Translations under genes and position numbers: made by a program
The notes under the pieces: model-generated
Told to the model about the DNA's origin: nothing
Databases searched by the model: none
What the model saw: only the letters and a program-made list of their open reading frames with translations
Part shown: positions 28,699 through 42,766 of the stretch, one piece after another
How positions within the stretch are numbered: the first letter of the stretch is position 1
Layout of the letters: every line of letters begins with the position of its first letter
From: Tepidimonas aquatica
Lineage (GTDB): Bacteria; Pseudomonadota; Gammaproteobacteria; Burkholderiales; Burkholderiaceae_C
Reading direction: 5' to 3'
Assembly (NCBI RefSeq): GCF_007556585.1
Contig: NZ_VJNA01000005.1
Location: 50,138 to 114,137 of the forward strand
Length of the DNA stretch: 64,000 nt

Positions 28699-29025
28699 TC
28701 AACAATCGCAGGCCAGGGCGTCCGGGGTGATGCAGGCGTCGCCCCGGCAGCAGTTTTCGGTGAGGTAGGCGAGCAGTTCTTGCATCGCATCGAACGCGGC
28801 CCGGTAAATCAGATGCCGGCCCTGCCGCTCCTGCGTCACCAGGCCGGCATGCAGCAATTCCTTGAGGTGAAACGACAGCGCGCTGGGGGCCGCCCCCAGC
28901 GCCTCGGCCAGGGCGCTGGGCGTCAGCCCCTCGCGCCCCGCCACCACCAGGGCGCGAAACGCGCGCAGCCGCACGGGCTGGGCCAGGGCGGCCAGGGCTT
29001 GGACGGTTTGGGCTTCGGTCAGCAT
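28699..29025 (-). CDS. arsR: ArsR-family arsenite-responsive repressor
   Basis: 108-residue winged-helix repressor: ALAQPVRLRAFRALV, the recognition helix AAPSALSFHLKELLHAGLV, and RHLIYRAAFDAM. The As(III) site is C-terminal, with Cys92, Cys93 and Cys98 in NCCRGDAC, the arrangement of Acidithiobacillus-type ArsR, plus Cys106/108. The start at 29025 is chosen; an in-frame ATG at 29037 is possible but lies within the promoter -10. First gene of the ars operon. Confidence 0.92.
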   Translation of the reverse strand: MLTEAQTVQALAALAQPVRLRAFRALVVAGREGLTPSALAEALGAAPSALSFHLKELLHAGLVTQERQGRHLIYRAAFDAMQELLAYLTENCCRGDACITPDALACDC

Positions 29026-29032
29026 GAAAGCC

Positions 29033-29068
29033 ATCATACAACATTTCAATAAATGTTTAACTATTGAA
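29033..29068 (-). promoter_or_regulatory. ars promoter with probable ArsR operator
   Basis: TTCAATA (29045-29051) and TATTGAA (29062-29068) are perfect 7-bp inverse copies 10 nt apart in an AT-rich island immediately upstream of arsR. On the minus strand TTAAAC (-35-like) and TATGAT (-10-like, 29038-29033) are 16 nt apart, so the palindrome covers the -35. Position and symmetry are those of an ArsR site. The -10 is close to the ATG, so the leader would be very short. Confidence 0.6.
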
Positions 29069-29110
29069 TTGATGGCATCTCCTATCCCCAACACCATGGC
29101 CGCCTTGTGC

Positions 29111-30274
29111 TCACAGCCGCAGGGCGCCCCCGTAGCCGGTCAGCTCCAGATACCCGCGTCCCACGCGGCGACCATCCAGGGTGCGCAGCTCGCACAAGCC
29201 CTCCCAGTAGAGGGCGCCGGTGCTGGCCCGGCTGTCCAGCTCCTGGTCGTCCGCCAGGGCGTGCACCTCGAACACCCCTGCGGGGGTGTGCACGCGCCAT
29301 TGCACCGGGTAGCGCACGGCAGTGCGCGGGCTGGTCCAGTGCCGCAACGGCTCGAAAGTCACCTCCCCCGGGGCGAAGGCCCGCGTTGCCAGCGGTGGCT
29401 GGGCGGCAGGCCCCGTCCGCATGGAGCCGCCCGCCCACAGCGCGCGGCCGTCCGCGCGGCGCAGCCGGAACGCGGTCAGGCTGCCGCCGTCGTCCAGGTT
29501 CATGCCCATCCAGTCCCACCCCACGGCGTCGGGGTGCAGCAGCGCCTCGCTCCATTCGTGGTCCAGCCAGCCCCGCCCGGTCACCTCGGCGGTGCGGCCG
29601 GCCAGCGCCAGCCGGCCGGTCATGCGCAACTGCGGCTGGCTGTAATAGAAGCTCGCCTGATGGGGCTCGGGCCCCTTGCGGGACCACCCGGCCTCGCCCT
29701 GCAGCAACAAGGGCTGGGTCGGCGTGGCCTGCAGGTCGAGCGCCCAATCCCCCGCGGCCACCCGGGCCTGGTAGCTGCCGTCCGGGGCGCGCCGCAGCAC
29801 GGCGTCACGGATGCGCACGTCGGTATCCCCCGTGCGCGCGACGGCGGTCACCGGTTCCGCCCCGGGCGGGGGATCGCGCCCATCCCAGCGGGCCGTCATC
29901 TGGTGGTGGTACAGGCGCCCAGCCGCGACATCGGTCACCGCGGCGTGGGCGAACAGCAACTGCCGCGCCGCGAGCCGGCTGTGCAGCGCCTGCGTCGCCG
30001 CCACCCGCGAGCGGAAGAACGTCACCTGAAACCCCCACAGCGCCCCCTGCGGGGCCTGCAGCCAGCCCGTCAGGTACCACCATTCGGTTTGGGTGTCTGG
30101 GTGGCTGCCGTGGTCGCGCGGAAACACCAATGGCCGGCGCCCCAACTCCCCAGGCGCGGCCTGCGCCCACCGCGGCCAGCCGCCCACCCATGCGCCAGCC
30201 CACAGGCCTGCCCACGCGCCCACCGCCAGTCCCTGCAGCAGGCGTCGGCGCGGTGGCGGGGTGCGCGGGTCCAT
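29111..30274 (-). CDS. Exported lipocalin-like / CrtC-AttH family protein
   Basis: 387-residue protein with an N-terminal RRR and hydrophobic signal ending AQA. The mature domain is of the AttH/carotenoid-hydratase-like lipocalin fold: [61 protein letters not shown]. Partner of the adjacent ABC exporter genes (Agrobacterium AttE-H order). ATG at 30274 overlaps the permease stop by one base (TGATG); a GTG at 30277 is equally possible. Substrate unknown, probably lipidic. Confidence 0.87.
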   Translation of the reverse strand: MDPRTPPPRRRLLQGLAVGAWAGLWAGAWVGGWPRWAQAAPGELGRRPLVFPRDHGSHPDTQTEWWYLTGWLQAPQGALWGFQVTFFRSRVAATQALHSRLAARQLLFAHAAVTDVAAGRLYHHQMTARWDGRDPPPGAEPVTAVARTGDTDVRIRDAVLRRAPDGSYQARVAAGDWALDLQATPTQPLLLQGEAGWSRKGPEPHQASFYYSQPQLRMTGRLALAGRTAEVTGRGWLDHEWSEALLHPDAVGWDWMGMNLDDGGSLTAFRLRRADGRALWAGGSMRTGPAAQPPLATRAFAPGEVTFEPLRHWTSPRTAVRYPVQWRVHTPAGVFEVHALADDQELDSRASTGALYWEGLCELRTLDGRRVGRGYLELTGYGGALRL

Positions 30275-31353
30275 CACGCTTCCTCCCGCACGGCCAGCAC
30301 CGCCTCACGGCGCACCGCCAGCCGTCCGCTGGCCCAGGCGGTCAGGGTCCCCGCCGCGACGACGGCCAGAACCAGCGCGGCCAGGCGACCGACGGGCACG
30401 GCCAGCTCCATGGTCCAGTGAAAACTCTGCGGATTGACCACGTGCACCAGCACCGCACTCACCGCCAGGCCCAGCGCCAATCCGGCGACGGCGCCCAGCA
30501 CGGTCCACAGCGCCCCTTCTGCCGCCACCAGGCCCAGCACCTGCGCCCGCGACAGCCCCAGGTGGCGCAGCAGCCCAAACTCGCGCCGCCGCACCAGCAC
30601 CTGGGCGCTGAAGCTGGCCGACACCCCCATCAGCCCCATGCCGATGGCGACCGCCTGCAACCAGTACGTCACCGCAAAGCTGCGATCGAAGATGTTCAGC
30701 GATACCTGCCGGATCGCCAGCCGCGACACCTGGTCGCCCCAGCCCAATCTGTCCTGCAGCGCGGCCACGTCCGCCACCAGCAAGGGGCCGCCCGGCAGCG
30801 CCACCTGCCCCGCCACCCGCCAGCGGTGCCCCTGCAGTCCGACCTGCAGCTCCACGGTATCGGTCGCGGTGCCCAGCGCCGCCTGCGCCGCGGGATTGCC
30901 AAACACCGCATCGGGGGCCAACACATCCAGCCGATCCCCGCCCTCGCGCACCCGCAGCCCGGCGTCGGGCTGCAGGGCCGGCCAGACCAAGGCGTCCACC
31001 CCCAGCAACCGCACCGGCACGCGGTGGCCGTCGGGCGTCACCGCCACGCCCTGGGCTTCGATCACCGGCATGGCGGCGCGCACCTGGGGGTGAGCCAGGG
31101 CGCGGTCCAGCCAGCGCGCATCCAGCCGGTCCAAGGGGCCACGCAGGCGGACATCCGGCTCGCCGTTCACCCCCCGCACCGCGGCCGAAAACTCCGCCAG
31201 CGCCGACGCGTTGATCGGGTGCACCGCCAGCGCCAGCCCCACCCCCAGCATGATGGCCAGCACCGCCACCGCATGGCGCCAGGGGTGCAGGCGCCACTGC
31301 GGCCACGAGAACGCGCGCCACAAGTCCCACCCGCGCGGGCGGGGCGCGATCAC
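30274..31353 (-). CDS. FtsX-like ABC permease, apparently internally shortened
   Basis: 359 residues from a GTG at 31353 that overlaps the ATPase stop (GTGA); a GTG at 31374 is also in frame. One N-terminal TM ([18 protein letters not shown]), a periplasmic domain, then three C-terminal TMs ([55 protein letters not shown]). AttF-like permeases in this gene context are, from memory, about 800 residues; here the periplasmic domain runs directly into the block [17 protein letters not shown] that is near the end of those proteins. So the middle half looks missing, in frame. It may still work as a MacB-topology permease. Confidence 0.8.
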   Translation of the reverse strand: MIAPRPRGWDLWRAFSWPQWRLHPWRHAVAVLAIMLGVGLALAVHPINASALAEFSAAVRGVNGEPDVRLRGPLDRLDARWLDRALAHPQVRAAMPVIEAQGVAVTPDGHRVPVRLLGVDALVWPALQPDAGLRVREGGDRLDVLAPDAVFGNPAAQAALGTATDTVELQVGLQGHRWRVAGQVALPGGPLLVADVAALQDRLGWGDQVSRLAIRQVSLNIFDRSFAVTYWLQAVAIGMGLMGVSASFSAQVLVRRREFGLLRHLGLSRAQVLGLVAAEGALWTVLGAVAGLALGLAVSAVLVHVVNPQSFHWTMELAVPVGRLAALVLAVVAAGTLTAWASGRLAVRREAVLAVREEA

Positions 31354-32036
31354 AGCGGCCGCATGCCCTCGCACGTCAGCTCCAGGCGGCGGTCGGCCTG
31401 CTCCGCCGCGGCGTGGGAATGCGTCACCAGCACCAGCGCGGCGCCGTGCGCGCGGGTCTGCGCCTGCAGCAGCGCCAGCACCTGCGCCGCGGTGCGCGGG
31501 TCCAGGTTGCCGGTCGGCTCATCGGCCAGGATCAAGCGCGGCCGGTGCGCCAGCGCCCGCGCAATCGCCACCCGTTGCAGTTGTCCGCCGGACAGGGTTT
31601 GAGGCAGGCGCTCGCCCAGGCCTCCCAGGCCGACCGCGTCCAGCACCTGCGCCACCCGCTCGGCATCGGGCCGGCCCAGCAGCACCAGCGGCAAGCCCAC
31701 GTTCTGCGCCACCGTCAGGTGCGGCAGGATGTGGAAGGCCTGGAAAACGAAGCCCAGCTGGGTGCGCCGCCACGCGGCAGCCTGCGGCTCGGACAGCGCC
31801 GCCCAGTCCTGCCCCAGCACGCACACCCGGCCGCCATCCACCGCATCCAACCCGGCCAGACAGTTGAGCAGCGTGGACTTGCCCACGCCCGATTCGCCCA
31901 AAATGGCCACGAACTCCCCGGGCGAGACGGCCAGATCGACACCGGCAAACACCACCGCGTCGCCATAGCGTTTGACCAAACCCGTGGCCAGCACGCACGG
32001 CGCCGGGGCGGGGTCACGGGCGGGCGGCATGGGCAT
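31350..32036 (-). CDS. ABC transporter ATP-binding protein (LolD/AttE-like)
   Basis: 228-residue ATPase: Walker [11 protein letters not shown] loop [11 protein letters not shown], signature [15 protein letters not shown], Walker [13 protein letters not shown], switch His VTHSH. Belongs to the MacB/LolD group that couples to FtsX-type permeases. The ATG at 32036 directly abuts the stop of the upstream metal transporter (no intergenic base). Forms an operon with the permease and the lipocalin-like gene. Confidence 0.93.
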   Translation of the reverse strand: MPMPPARDPAPAPCVLATGLVKRYGDAVVFAGVDLAVSPGEFVAILGESGVGKSTLLNCLAGLDAVDGGRVCVLGQDWAALSEPQAAAWRRTQLGFVFQAFHILPHLTVAQNVGLPLVLLGRPDAERVAQVLDAVGLGGLGERLPQTLSGGQLQRVAIARALAHRPRLILADEPTGNLDPRTAAQVLALLQAQTRAHGAALVLVTHSHAAAEQADRRLELTCEGMRPL

Positions 32037-32831
32037 TCAGCGCAGCGCCAGTATCCGCCGCGCCCCGTCGAGCACGACCAACCCGATCACGCCCCCGATG
32101 ACCAGATCGGGCACGCGCGAGCCGGTCCACGCCACCAGCAGGCCCGCCACGATGACCCCCAGGTTGGCGAGCACGTCGTTGGCGGAGAAGATGTAACTCG
32201 CCTTCATGTGGGCGCCCAGCCCCCGGTGCCGCGCCGCCAGCCACAGGCAGGCCACATTGGCCACCAGGGCCACCACCCCCACGCCCATCATCAGCGCCGA
32301 CACCGGCTCGCTGCCCTGCACCCAGCGCCGCCCCACCTCGGCCAGCGCGAGCAAGGCCAGCGTCAGCTGCAACCACCCCGCCAGATGCGCCGCCTGCACC
32401 TTGCGGGCGGCCGAGCGGCCGACGGCAAACAACGCCACGCCGTACACCGCGGCATCGGCAAACATGTCCATCGCGTCGGCCAACAGACCGGTGGACTGGG
32501 CCACGATGCCCACCCCGATTTCCAGCAAAAACATGGCCCCGTTGATGGCCAGCAGGGTCCACAGCACGCGCGACTCGGTCGCGTCGGTCGACGCCGGCGG
32601 GGCGGACGGCTGCGCTACCGGCTCGGTGTGCGCCAGACGCGCGCCCAGGTTCAGCCGCTCCAGCCGGGCCAGCACCGCCTCGGCCGGCCCCGGGTGCTGC
32701 ACCGTCAGACGGCGCTGCGCCAGGTCGAAGGCCAACACCACGTCCGGCAGGTCGCGCAACGCCATGCGGATGAGGTTTTCCTCGGACGGGCAATCCATCT
32801 TCGGTACGGAAAATACGCTGCGATTCCACAT
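32037..32831 (-). CDS. Cation diffusion facilitator with N-terminal heavy-metal-binding region
   Basis: 264 residues. The N-terminal 75 residues resemble an HMA domain (FSVPKMDCPSEENLIRMAL, one CP instead of CxxC), the rest is a six-TM cation-efflux core: LLAINGAMFLLEIGVGIVAQSTGLLADAMDMFADAAVYG with the DxxxD zinc site, and SYIFSANDVLANLGVIVAG with the second. Likely exports Zn2+, Co2+ or Cd2+. A GTG at 32840 is an alternative start. First gene of the run that continues into the ABC exporter. Confidence 0.87.
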   Translation of the reverse strand: MWNRSVFSVPKMDCPSEENLIRMALRDLPDVVLAFDLAQRRLTVQHPGPAEAVLARLERLNLGARLAHTEPVAQPSAPPASTDATESRVLWTLLAINGAMFLLEIGVGIVAQSTGLLADAMDMFADAAVYGVALFAVGRSAARKVQAAHLAGWLQLTLALLALAEVGRRWVQGSEPVSALMMGVGVVALVANVACLWLAARHRGLGAHMKASYIFSANDVLANLGVIVAGLLVAWTGSRVPDLVIGGVIGLVVLDGARRILALR

Positions 32832-32860
32832 GGGTGTCACACCAAACCCTTACACACGGA

Positions 32861-33209
32861 TCACTCCTCGAACAAATCCGAGTGCGTGCCCGCCCGCACG
32901 AAGACGATGGCGTTGCCCTCCAGGCGGTAGATCAGCAGGAAGTCGCCGCCGATGTGGCATTCGCGATGATCCGCCCACTCGCCCTTCAGCGGGTGATCCA
33001 GCCATTCGGGCCCCAACGGCGCATCGTTGCCAATCAGCAGCAACATCGCCTCCTTCAGCCGCTTCAGGTCGTAGCGGCCCCGAGCGCGAAAGGCGCTCCC
33101 AGTCTTTGAGGAACGCCTTGGTGTAGTCGCTCACCCGCGGCAACGGCGCCCGCTTACTGCTGGCGGGCTTTGATTCCACCCGAACGTGCAGCATCGAGGT
33201 CTGGGCCAT
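32861..33209 (-). pseudogene. Collapsed RelB-RelE/YafQ toxin-antitoxin module
   Basis: The start MAQTSMLHVRVE is the N-terminus of a RelB-type antitoxin. After 12 residues it jumps into SKRAPLPRVSDYTKAFLKDWERL, the N-terminus of a YafQ/RelE toxin, so the antitoxin body has been deleted. Within the toxin, an extra base in a GGGG run (complement of 33078-33081) shifts the frame; the rest (MLLLIGNDAPLGPEWLDHPL, DFLLIYRLEGNAIVFVRAGT, HSDLF) continues in the other frame to the stop at 32861. Not expected to make an active toxin. Confidence 0.8.
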
Positions 33210-33321
33210 GAACGAATCCTCCTTGGGCCCGATTTTGTCTCTCACATGCGATACGGTCAGGTGATTGTATCACTCCACCACCTTGGGCACTCCAGGTGGT
33301 GTTGGGGCAGACGCCGCTCAC

Positions 33322-37041
<3,720 letters not shown>

Positions 37042-38475
37042 TCATCCTTTCAGGGTTTGCTCCAGCACGTGGAGCTGCTGGTTGAGCTCGCTGTCCACCT
37101 GGCGCTCGGCGGCCACCTTGCGCACCGCGTGCAGCACGGTGGTGTGGTCGCGCCCACCGAAGAGCTCGCCGATTTCGGGCAGGCTCTTTTGCGTCAGCTC
37201 CTTGGCCAGGTACATGGCGATCTGGCGCGGCCGCGCGATGTTGGCCGGGCGCTTTTTCGAGTACATGTCGGCAACCTTGATCTTGTAGAAGTCGGCCACC
37301 GTCTTTTGGATATTCTCGACGCTGATCTGGCGGTTTTGAATGTTGAGCAGGTCCTTGAGCGCCTCGCGCGCCACCGCGATCGAAATATCCTTTTGGTTGA
37401 AGCGCGCGTAGGCCAGCACCTTGCGCAGCGCCCCTTCGAGCTCGCGCACGTTGGAGCGCACGTTTTTGGCGACAAAAAACGCCACGTCCTCGGGCATCAC
37501 CGCCCCTTCGGCGCGCGCCTTGCTGATCAGGATGGCCACGCGCATTTCCAGCTCGGGTGGCTCAATGGCCACCGTCAGGCCCGAGTCGAAGCGCGACACC
37601 AACCGCTCGTGGATGTCCGTCAACCCCTTGGGGTAGGTGTCGCTGGTCATCACGATGTGGCTCTTCTTGGCCAGCAAGGCCTCGAAGGCGTTGAAAAACT
37701 CCTCCTGCGTGCGGTCCTTGTTGGCAAAAAACTGCACGTCGTCGATCAGCAGCAGGTCCAGGCTGTGGTAGCGCTGCTTAAAAGCGTCGAAGGTCTTGCG
37801 CTGGTAGGACTTGACCACGTCCGACACGAACTGCTCGGCGTGGATGTACAGCACCTTGGCCTCGGGGCGTTCGGCCAGCAGGTGGTTGCCGATGGCGTGC
37901 ACCAGGTGCGTTTTGCCCAGCCCCACGCCACCGTAAATGAACAGCGGGTTGTACATCTGCCCGGGGCTGGAGGCGACGTGCAGCGCCGCGGCGCGCGCCA
38001 TGCGGTTGGCCGACCCCTCCACCAGCGTGGCAAACGTCAGGGCCGGGTTGAGGCGCGTGTGGTGCTGCGGCGCCGCTTCGGGCGACGCCAGCGGCGCTTC
38101 GGGCAGCGGGGGCAGTACCGCCTCGGTGCGCAGCGGCACGGCCACGCGCGGCGCCGCCACCCGGGCCGTGCCGGCGGGCGCCTCGCGCGGGGCCAACACC
38201 AGCTCCAGCGTCACCGGCTGGCCGGCGATGGCCTGCAACGCCGCCCCGATGCGGCCCGCGTACTGCGCACGCACCCAGTCGAGCTTGAAGCGGTTGGCCA
38301 CCGCCAGCGTCACGCGCGAGCCGTCGTCGGCCACGCGCGCCACCAGCGGCCGCAGCCAGGTGTTGACCTGCTGCGCGGGCAACTCCTGCGCCAGCCGCTC
38401 GAGGCACGCCGACCACAGGTCGGGCGCCTGCGGCTCGCCGGCGGCAGGGTCGGAAACGGTGCGTGGGGAACTCAT
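37042..38475 (-). CDS. dnaA: Chromosomal replication initiator DnaA
   Basis: 477 residues. Domain [23 protein letters not shown]; a Pro/Ala-rich domain II; AAA+ domain III with Walker [11 protein letters not shown], Walker [13 protein letters not shown], sensor SRFDSGL; domain IV DNA-binding helix with [18 protein letters not shown] and [14 protein letters not shown]. The start ATG at 38475 leaves a 32-nt gap to a DnaA box. Marks the replication-start region of the main chromosome. Confidence 0.98.
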   Translation of the reverse strand: MSSPRTVSDPAAGEPQAPDLWSACLERLAQELPAQQVNTWLRPLVARVADDGSRVTLAVANRFKLDWVRAQYAGRIGAALQAIAGQPVTLELVLAPREAPAGTARVAAPRVAVPLRTEAVLPPLPEAPLASPEAAPQHHTRLNPALTFATLVEGSANRMARAAALHVASSPGQMYNPLFIYGGVGLGKTHLVHAIGNHLLAERPEAKVLYIHAEQFVSDVVKSYQRKTFDAFKQRYHSLDLLLIDDVQFFANKDRTQEEFFNAFEALLAKKSHIVMTSDTYPKGLTDIHERLVSRFDSGLTVAIEPPELEMRVAILISKARAEGAVMPEDVAFFVAKNVRSNVRELEGALRKVLAYARFNQKDISIAVAREALKDLLNIQNRQISVENIQKTVADFYKIKVADMYSKKRPANIARPRQIAMYLAKELTQKSLPEIGELFGGRDHTTVLHAVRKVAAERQVDSELNQQLHVLEQTLKG

Positions 38476-38507
38476 GACTGACCGGGATTGTACCGATGCG
38501 CCACCAG

Positions 38508-38516
38508 TTATCCACA
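38508..38516 (+). promoter_or_regulatory. Consensus DnaA box
   Basis: TTATCCACA, the strict 9-mer, 33 nt upstream of the dnaA start. Probably serves dnaA autoregulation and/or initiation. Confidence 0.8.
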
Positions 38517-38601
38517 GCGGGCAACCTCGCTTGACAGCCGCCTGGGCGTGCGTTCCAGGGCCAGCCACCGCGGTCTGGGCGCCGCCGGCCGGGCGCCCGC
38601 G

Positions 38602-38631
38602 TTGGCACTTCAGCACGGGATTTGCCATAAT
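38602..38631 (+). promoter_or_regulatory. Probable rpmH promoter
   Basis: -35 TTGGCA (38602-38607), 18-nt spacer, -10 CATAAT (38626-38631), giving a leader of about 35 nt before the rpmH ATG. Confidence 0.55.
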
Positions 38632-38671
38632 TGAGGGTTTTCGATCCGCAACCACATTTGTTTGGTGGAAT

Positions 38672-38806
38672 ATGAAGCGCACCTACCAGCCCTCCAAAGT
38701 TCGCCGCGCCCGCACCCACGGCTTTCTCGTTCGCATGAAGACGCGCGGCGGCCGCAAGGTCATCAATGCGCGCCGCGCCAAGGGCCGCAAGCGCTTGGCG
38801 GTCTGA
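38672..38806 (+). CDS. rpmH: 50S ribosomal protein L34
   Basis: 44-residue basic protein with the invariant [19 protein letters not shown] start and the [17 protein letters not shown] end. A GGTGGA precedes the ATG. First gene of the rpmH-rnpA-yidD-yidC-mnmE cluster. Confidence 0.99.
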   Translation: MKRTYQPSKVRRARTHGFLVRMKTRGGRKVINARRAKGRKRLAV

Positions 38807-38873
38807 CGCCACCGCCGCCGTGGTGCGCGCCCGGCCGGTGCCGCCGTCCTCGCCGACGCTGAAGCGCGCGCGT

Positions 38874-39287
38874 GTGCAGCCGCTGCGGCGGCGCGCGCAG
38901 TTCGAAGCGGTGCTCGCCTCGCCCCCGATGGTGCAAACGGCGCACTTCGCCCTGCATGGCCGGCTGTGGTCGGCCGACGATGCCGCGTGGCGCGCCACGT
39001 TCGGTGCGCCCGGGCCGTGGCTGGGCGTGGTGGTGCCGCGGCGCTGGGCGCGCCGCGCGGTCACGCGCAACGCCATCAAACGGCAGGTGCGCGCGGTGGC
39101 GGCTCTGCACCCGCCGCCGGCCGGCGCGTGGGTGGTGCGCCTCAAGCGTGCGTGGCCGACGAGCGAATTCCCCAGCGCCACCTCGGCCCCGCTGCGCCGG
39201 GCCGTGCGCGCCGAACTGTTGCAACTGCTGGCGCAGCGGCTGCCCCAGCGGTTGACCGCGCACCGCGCGCAGGAGCCGGCGTGTTGA
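38874..39287 (+). CDS. rnpA: Ribonuclease P protein component
   Basis: 137 residues from a GTG at 38874 (QPLRRRAQFEAVLA, the family N-terminus of Comamonadaceae RnpA). The RNA-binding motif is RRWARRAVTRNAIKRQVR. The frame is open upstream to an ATG at 38766 inside rpmH and includes GTG at 38820/38823, so the start is uncertain. The protein binds the catalytic RNase P RNA for tRNA 5' maturation. Confidence 0.93.
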   Translation: MQPLRRRAQFEAVLASPPMVQTAHFALHGRLWSADDAAWRATFGAPGPWLGVVVPRRWARRAVTRNAIKRQVRAVAALHPPPAGAWVVRLKRAWPTSEFPSATSAPLRRAVRAELLQLLAQRLPQRLTAHRAQEPAC

Positions 39288-39589
39288 ACCGCTGGCTGCC
39301 CGAGCTGGCCCGGCTGCCGCAGCGGCTGCTGATCGGCCTGGTGCAGGCCTACCGTGCGCTGCTGAGCCCATGGCTTGGGTCGTCGTGCCGCTTCGAGCCC
39401 ACCTGTTCGGCGTACGCGCTGCAGGCGCTGCAGCGCCACGGCGCCGCCGCCGGCAGCTACCTGGCCGCACGGCGCATCCTGCGCTGCCACCCGTGGTGCG
39501 CCGGCGGCCACGACCCCGTGCCCGCACGCGCGCCGCGCCTGTTCACAGGCGGCGCTCCCTCCCCGCATGATCCCCCGACCACGTCATGA
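39281..39589 (+). CDS. yidD: Membrane protein insertion efficiency factor YidD
   Basis: 102 residues from a GTG at 39281 that overlaps the rnpA stop by 7 nt (a TTG at 39284 is also possible). Family core LIGLVQAYRALLSPWLGSSCRFEPTCSAYALQAL with the three conserved Cys, then ILRCHPWCAGGHDPVP. Its stop overlaps the yidC start (ATGA). Confidence 0.96.
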   Translation: MLNRWLPELARLPQRLLIGLVQAYRALLSPWLGSSCRFEPTCSAYALQALQRHGAAAGSYLAARRILRCHPWCAGGHDPVPARAPRLFTGGAPSPHDPPTTS

Positions 39590-41298
39590 ACGACATTCGC
39601 CGCTCCATCCTGTGGGTGATCTTTGGTTTTTCGCTGATCCTGCTGTGGGACCGCTGGCAGGTGCACCACGGGCAGCCCGCCACCTTCTTCCCCTCGGGCA
39701 CGCCGCGCCCGGCCGCCACCGCCCCGACGGAGCCCTCGAAGGACGTGCCGCAGCCTAGCGTGGCGACCTCGGCCGCCCCGCCCGCGGGCGGGGCGGCGCC
39801 CGCGCCGAGCGTGCCGCGCCAGCGCCATACGGTGCGCACCGACGTGCTGGAGCTGACGCTGGACAGCGTCGGCGGCACCGTGGTCGAAGCCAAGCTGCTC
39901 AAGCACGCCACCGAAACCGGCAAGGCGCTGCGCCAGGGCTTCACGCCGCTGACGCTGCTCGTGGACGATGGCCAGCGCACCTACGTGGCGCAGTCGGGTC
40001 TGGTGGCCGAAGGCCGCGCGGCGCCCACCCACAAAACCCCGATGCGGCTGGTTGAGCCTGCGGCCGCCGTCGGCGCGCCGCTGGCGCTGGCCGACGGGCA
40101 AGACGCGCTGACCCTGGTGTTCGAGTCCGAACCGGTCGACGGCGTCGTGCTACGCAAGCGCTACACGTTCAAGCGCGGCAGCTACGCCATCGCCGTGCAG
40201 CACGAGGTCGTCAACCAAGGCGACGCGCCGGTGCAAGTACGGCCGTACCAGCAGTTGCTGCGCGACGGCCTCAAGGCTGGCAGCGAAACGCCGTTTTACT
40301 CCACCTTCACCGGGCCGGCCGTCTACAGCAGCGCGGCCAAGTACCAAAAGGTCGAGTTCGCCCACATCGACAAGGGCAACATCGACATCCAACGCCAGGC
40401 GGACGACGGCTACGTGGCGATGGTGCAGCACTACTTTTTCAGCGCCTGGCTGCTGCCGCAGGGTACACCGCGTGAAAACTTTGTGCGCAAGGTGGACAAC
40501 CTGTACGCGGTGGGCCAGATCGGCCCGGCGCTGGCGGTTGCCCCAGGCGCGACCAGCTCCACCGCCGCGGCCACGCTGTACGTCGGCCCGCAGGAAGAAA
40601 AAGTCCTGCGCGAGGTCGCCCCGGGGCTGGAGCTGGTCAAGGACTATGGCTGGCTGACCATCATCGCCAAACCGCTGTACTGGCTGCTGGAAAAGATCCA
40701 CACGCTGGTGGGCAACTGGGGCTGGGCCATCGTGCTGCTGGTGGTGCTGATCAAGGCGGCGTTTTACTGGCTCAACGCCAGCGCCTACCGCAGCATGGCC
40801 AAGATGAAGGCGATCAACCCGCGCATCATGGAAATGCGCGAGCGCCTCAAGGACAAGCCGCAGCTGATGCAGCAGGAGATGATGCGGCTGTACCGCGAAG
40901 AAAAGGTCAACCCGCTGGGCGGCTGCCTGCCGATCCTGATCCAGATCCCGGTGTTCATCGCACTGTATTGGGTGCTGCTGGCCAGCGTCGAGATGCGCAA
41001 CGCCCCCTGGGTGGGCTGGATCGAGGACCTGTCGTCGCCCGACCCGTACTACGTGCTGCCGCTGATCATGGCGCTGACGACGGTGGTGCAAACGGCGCTG
41101 AACCCGCTGCCGCCCGATCCTTTGCAGGCCAAGATGATGTGGCTGATGCCGATCATCTTCAGCGTGATGTTTTTCTTCTTCCCGGCCGGCCTGGTGCTGT
41201 ACTGGATCGTCAACAACGTGCTGACCATCGCGCAGCAGGCCTACATCAACCACACGATGGGCGTGCCGCTGAAGTTCAACCTGCCCAGCTTCAAGTGA
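39586..41298 (+). CDS. yidC: Membrane protein insertase YidC
   Basis: 570-residue insertase. TM1 ([14 protein letters not shown]), a large periplasmic beta-sandwich domain (about 60-350, with the family motif YFFSAWLLP), and the C-terminal five-TM insertase core with [34 protein letters not shown] and [21 protein letters not shown]. Full length. Confidence 0.98.
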   Translation: MNDIRRSILWVIFGFSLILLWDRWQVHHGQPATFFPSGTPRPAATAPTEPSKDVPQPSVATSAAPPAGGAAPAPSVPRQRHTVRTDVLELTLDSVGGTVVEAKLLKHATETGKALRQGFTPLTLLVDDGQRTYVAQSGLVAEGRAAPTHKTPMRLVEPAAAVGAPLALADGQDALTLVFESEPVDGVVLRKRYTFKRGSYAIAVQHEVVNQGDAPVQVRPYQQLLRDGLKAGSETPFYSTFTGPAVYSSAAKYQKVEFAHIDKGNIDIQRQADDGYVAMVQHYFFSAWLLPQGTPRENFVRKVDNLYAVGQIGPALAVAPGATSSTAAATLYVGPQEEKVLREVAPGLELVKDYGWLTIIAKPLYWLLEKIHTLVGNWGWAIVLLVVLIKAAFYWLNASAYRSMAKMKAINPRIMEMRERLKDKPQLMQQEMMRLYREEKVNPLGGCLPILIQIPVFIALYWVLLASVEMRNAPWVGWIEDLSSPDPYYVLPLIMALTTVVQTALNPLPPDPLQAKMMWLMPIIFSVMFFFFPAGLVLYWIVNNVLTIAQQAYINHTMGVPLKFNLPSFK

Positions 41299-41335
41299 GC
41301 GGCTGGGGCGCGCCAGCCCCACCGCATGGCCCCGT

Positions 41336-42766
41336 ATGCTGCCGCGCCACCATGAACCGATCGTGGCCATCGCCACCGCGCCGGGGCGGGGCGCGGTGGG
41401 TATCGTGCGCCTGTCGGGGCAGGGGTTGGCGGCGCTGCACGAGCCGCTGACCGGACGTACCCTGACGCCCCGCCACGCCCACTACGGGCCGCTGCGCGGC
41501 GCCGACGGCACGGCGCTGGACCACGGGCTGGCGCTGTGGTTTCCGGCGCCCCATTCGTACACCGGCGAAGACGTGCTGGAGCTGCACGCGCACGGCGGCC
41601 CGGTGGTGCTGCAGTTGCTGCTGCAGCGCTGCCTGCAAGCCGCCGCCGAGGCCGACCCCCGCACCGGCCGGGCGCGGCTGCCGGGCCTGCGGCTGGCGCA
41701 GCCGGGCGAGTTCACCGAACGCGCGTTCCTCAACGGCAAGCTGGACTTGGCGCAGGCCGAGGCGGTGGCTGACCTGATCGACGCCAGCACCGAAGCGGCG
41801 GCGCGCAGTGCAGCGCGCTCGCTCGGCGGGGCGTTTTCGCAGGCGGTGCAGGCGCTGCGCGACGACCTGGTGCACCTGCGCATGCTGGTCGAGGCCACGC
41901 TGGACTTCCCCGAGGAAGACATCGACTTCATCCGCCAAGCCGACGCGGCGGGGCAACTCAACACGCTGCTGCAGCGCGTTGACGAGGTGTTGGCGCGCAC
42001 CCGCCAAGGCGCGCTGCTGCGCGAGGGCATGCACGTTGTCATCGCTGGACAGCCCAACGCCGGCAAAAGCTCGTTGCTCAACGCGCTGGCGGGGGCGGAG
42101 CTGGCCATCGTCACGCCGGTGGCCGGCACCACGCGCGACGTCGTGCAGCAAGCCATCCAGATCGAGGGCGTGCCGCTGCACGTGATCGACACCGCCGGGC
42201 TGCGCGACGGCGAGGGCGTCGACGAGGTCGAGCGCATCGGCATCGCGCGCGCCTGGCAGCGCATCGAAGGGGCCGACGCCGTGCTGTTCGTGCACGACCT
42301 CACGCGCCGGCACGACCCCGCGTACCAAGCGGCCGACGCCACCATCGCCGCACGGCTGCAGCAGGTGCTGGCGGCCAACGTGCCGGTCATCGACGTCTGG
42401 AACAAAGCCGACGCCGCCCCCGACGCGCCCGCCTGCGGCGAGCACGGTGACCACGGCGTGGTGCTGTCGGCCAGCACCGGCGCCGGGTTGGATGCGCTGC
42501 GTCAGCGTCTGCTGCGCACGGTGGGTTGGCAGGGCCAGACCGCCGAGGGGCTGTACAGTGCGCGCCAGCGCCACGTGCAGGCGCTGCAGCGCGTGCGCGC
42601 GCACCTGCTGGCCGCGCAGGCCGAGTTGGACAGCCCTGCGCCCGCGTTGGAACTGCTGGCCGAAGAGCTGCGCCTGGCCCACGACGCCCTGGGCACGATC
42701 ACCGGTGCGTTCGGCGCCGACGATCTGTTGGGCGAAATCTTTTCACGCTTTTGCATCGGCAAATGA
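41336..42766 (+). CDS. mnmE: tRNA uridine-5-carboxymethylaminomethyl modification GTPase MnmE
   Basis: 476-residue GTPase that, with MnmG, makes (c)mnm5U34 in tRNAs. N-terminal folate domain ([20 protein letters not shown]), G domain with G1 [10 protein letters not shown]2/G3 TTRDVV and DTAGLR, G4 NKAD, and the catalytic C-terminal CIGK. Its stop overlaps the following gene's start (ATGA). Confidence 0.98.
   Translation: MLPRHHEPIVAIATAPGRGAVGIVRLSGQGLAALHEPLTGRTLTPRHAHYGPLRGADGTALDHGLALWFPAPHSYTGEDVLELHAHGGPVVLQLLLQRCLQAAAEADPRTGRARLPGLRLAQPGEFTERAFLNGKLDLAQAEAVADLIDASTEAAARSAARSLGGAFSQAVQALRDDLVHLRMLVEATLDFPEEDIDFIRQADAAGQLNTLLQRVDEVLARTRQGALLREGMHVVIAGQPNAGKSSLLNALAGAELAIVTPVAGTTRDVVQQAIQIEGVPLHVIDTAGLRDGEGVDEVERIGIARAWQRIEGADAVLFVHDLTRRHDPAYQAADATIAARLQQVLAANVPVIDVWNKADAAPDAPACGEHGDHGVVLSASTGAGLDALRQRLLRTVGWQGQTAEGLYSARQRHVQALQRVRAHLLAAQAELDSPAPALELLAEELRLAHDALGTITGAFGADDLLGEIFSRFCIGK

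Larger units (their letters stand above)
38476..38671. other. dnaA-rpmH intergenic region, candidate part of oriC
   Basis: 196 nt between the divergent dnaA and rpmH genes. It contains one consensus DnaA box, TTATCCACA (38508-38516), and the rpmH promoter. No second perfect box and no long AT-rich unwinding element could be seen, so this may be only an autoregulatory site for dnaA or one edge of oriC. Confidence 0.55.
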
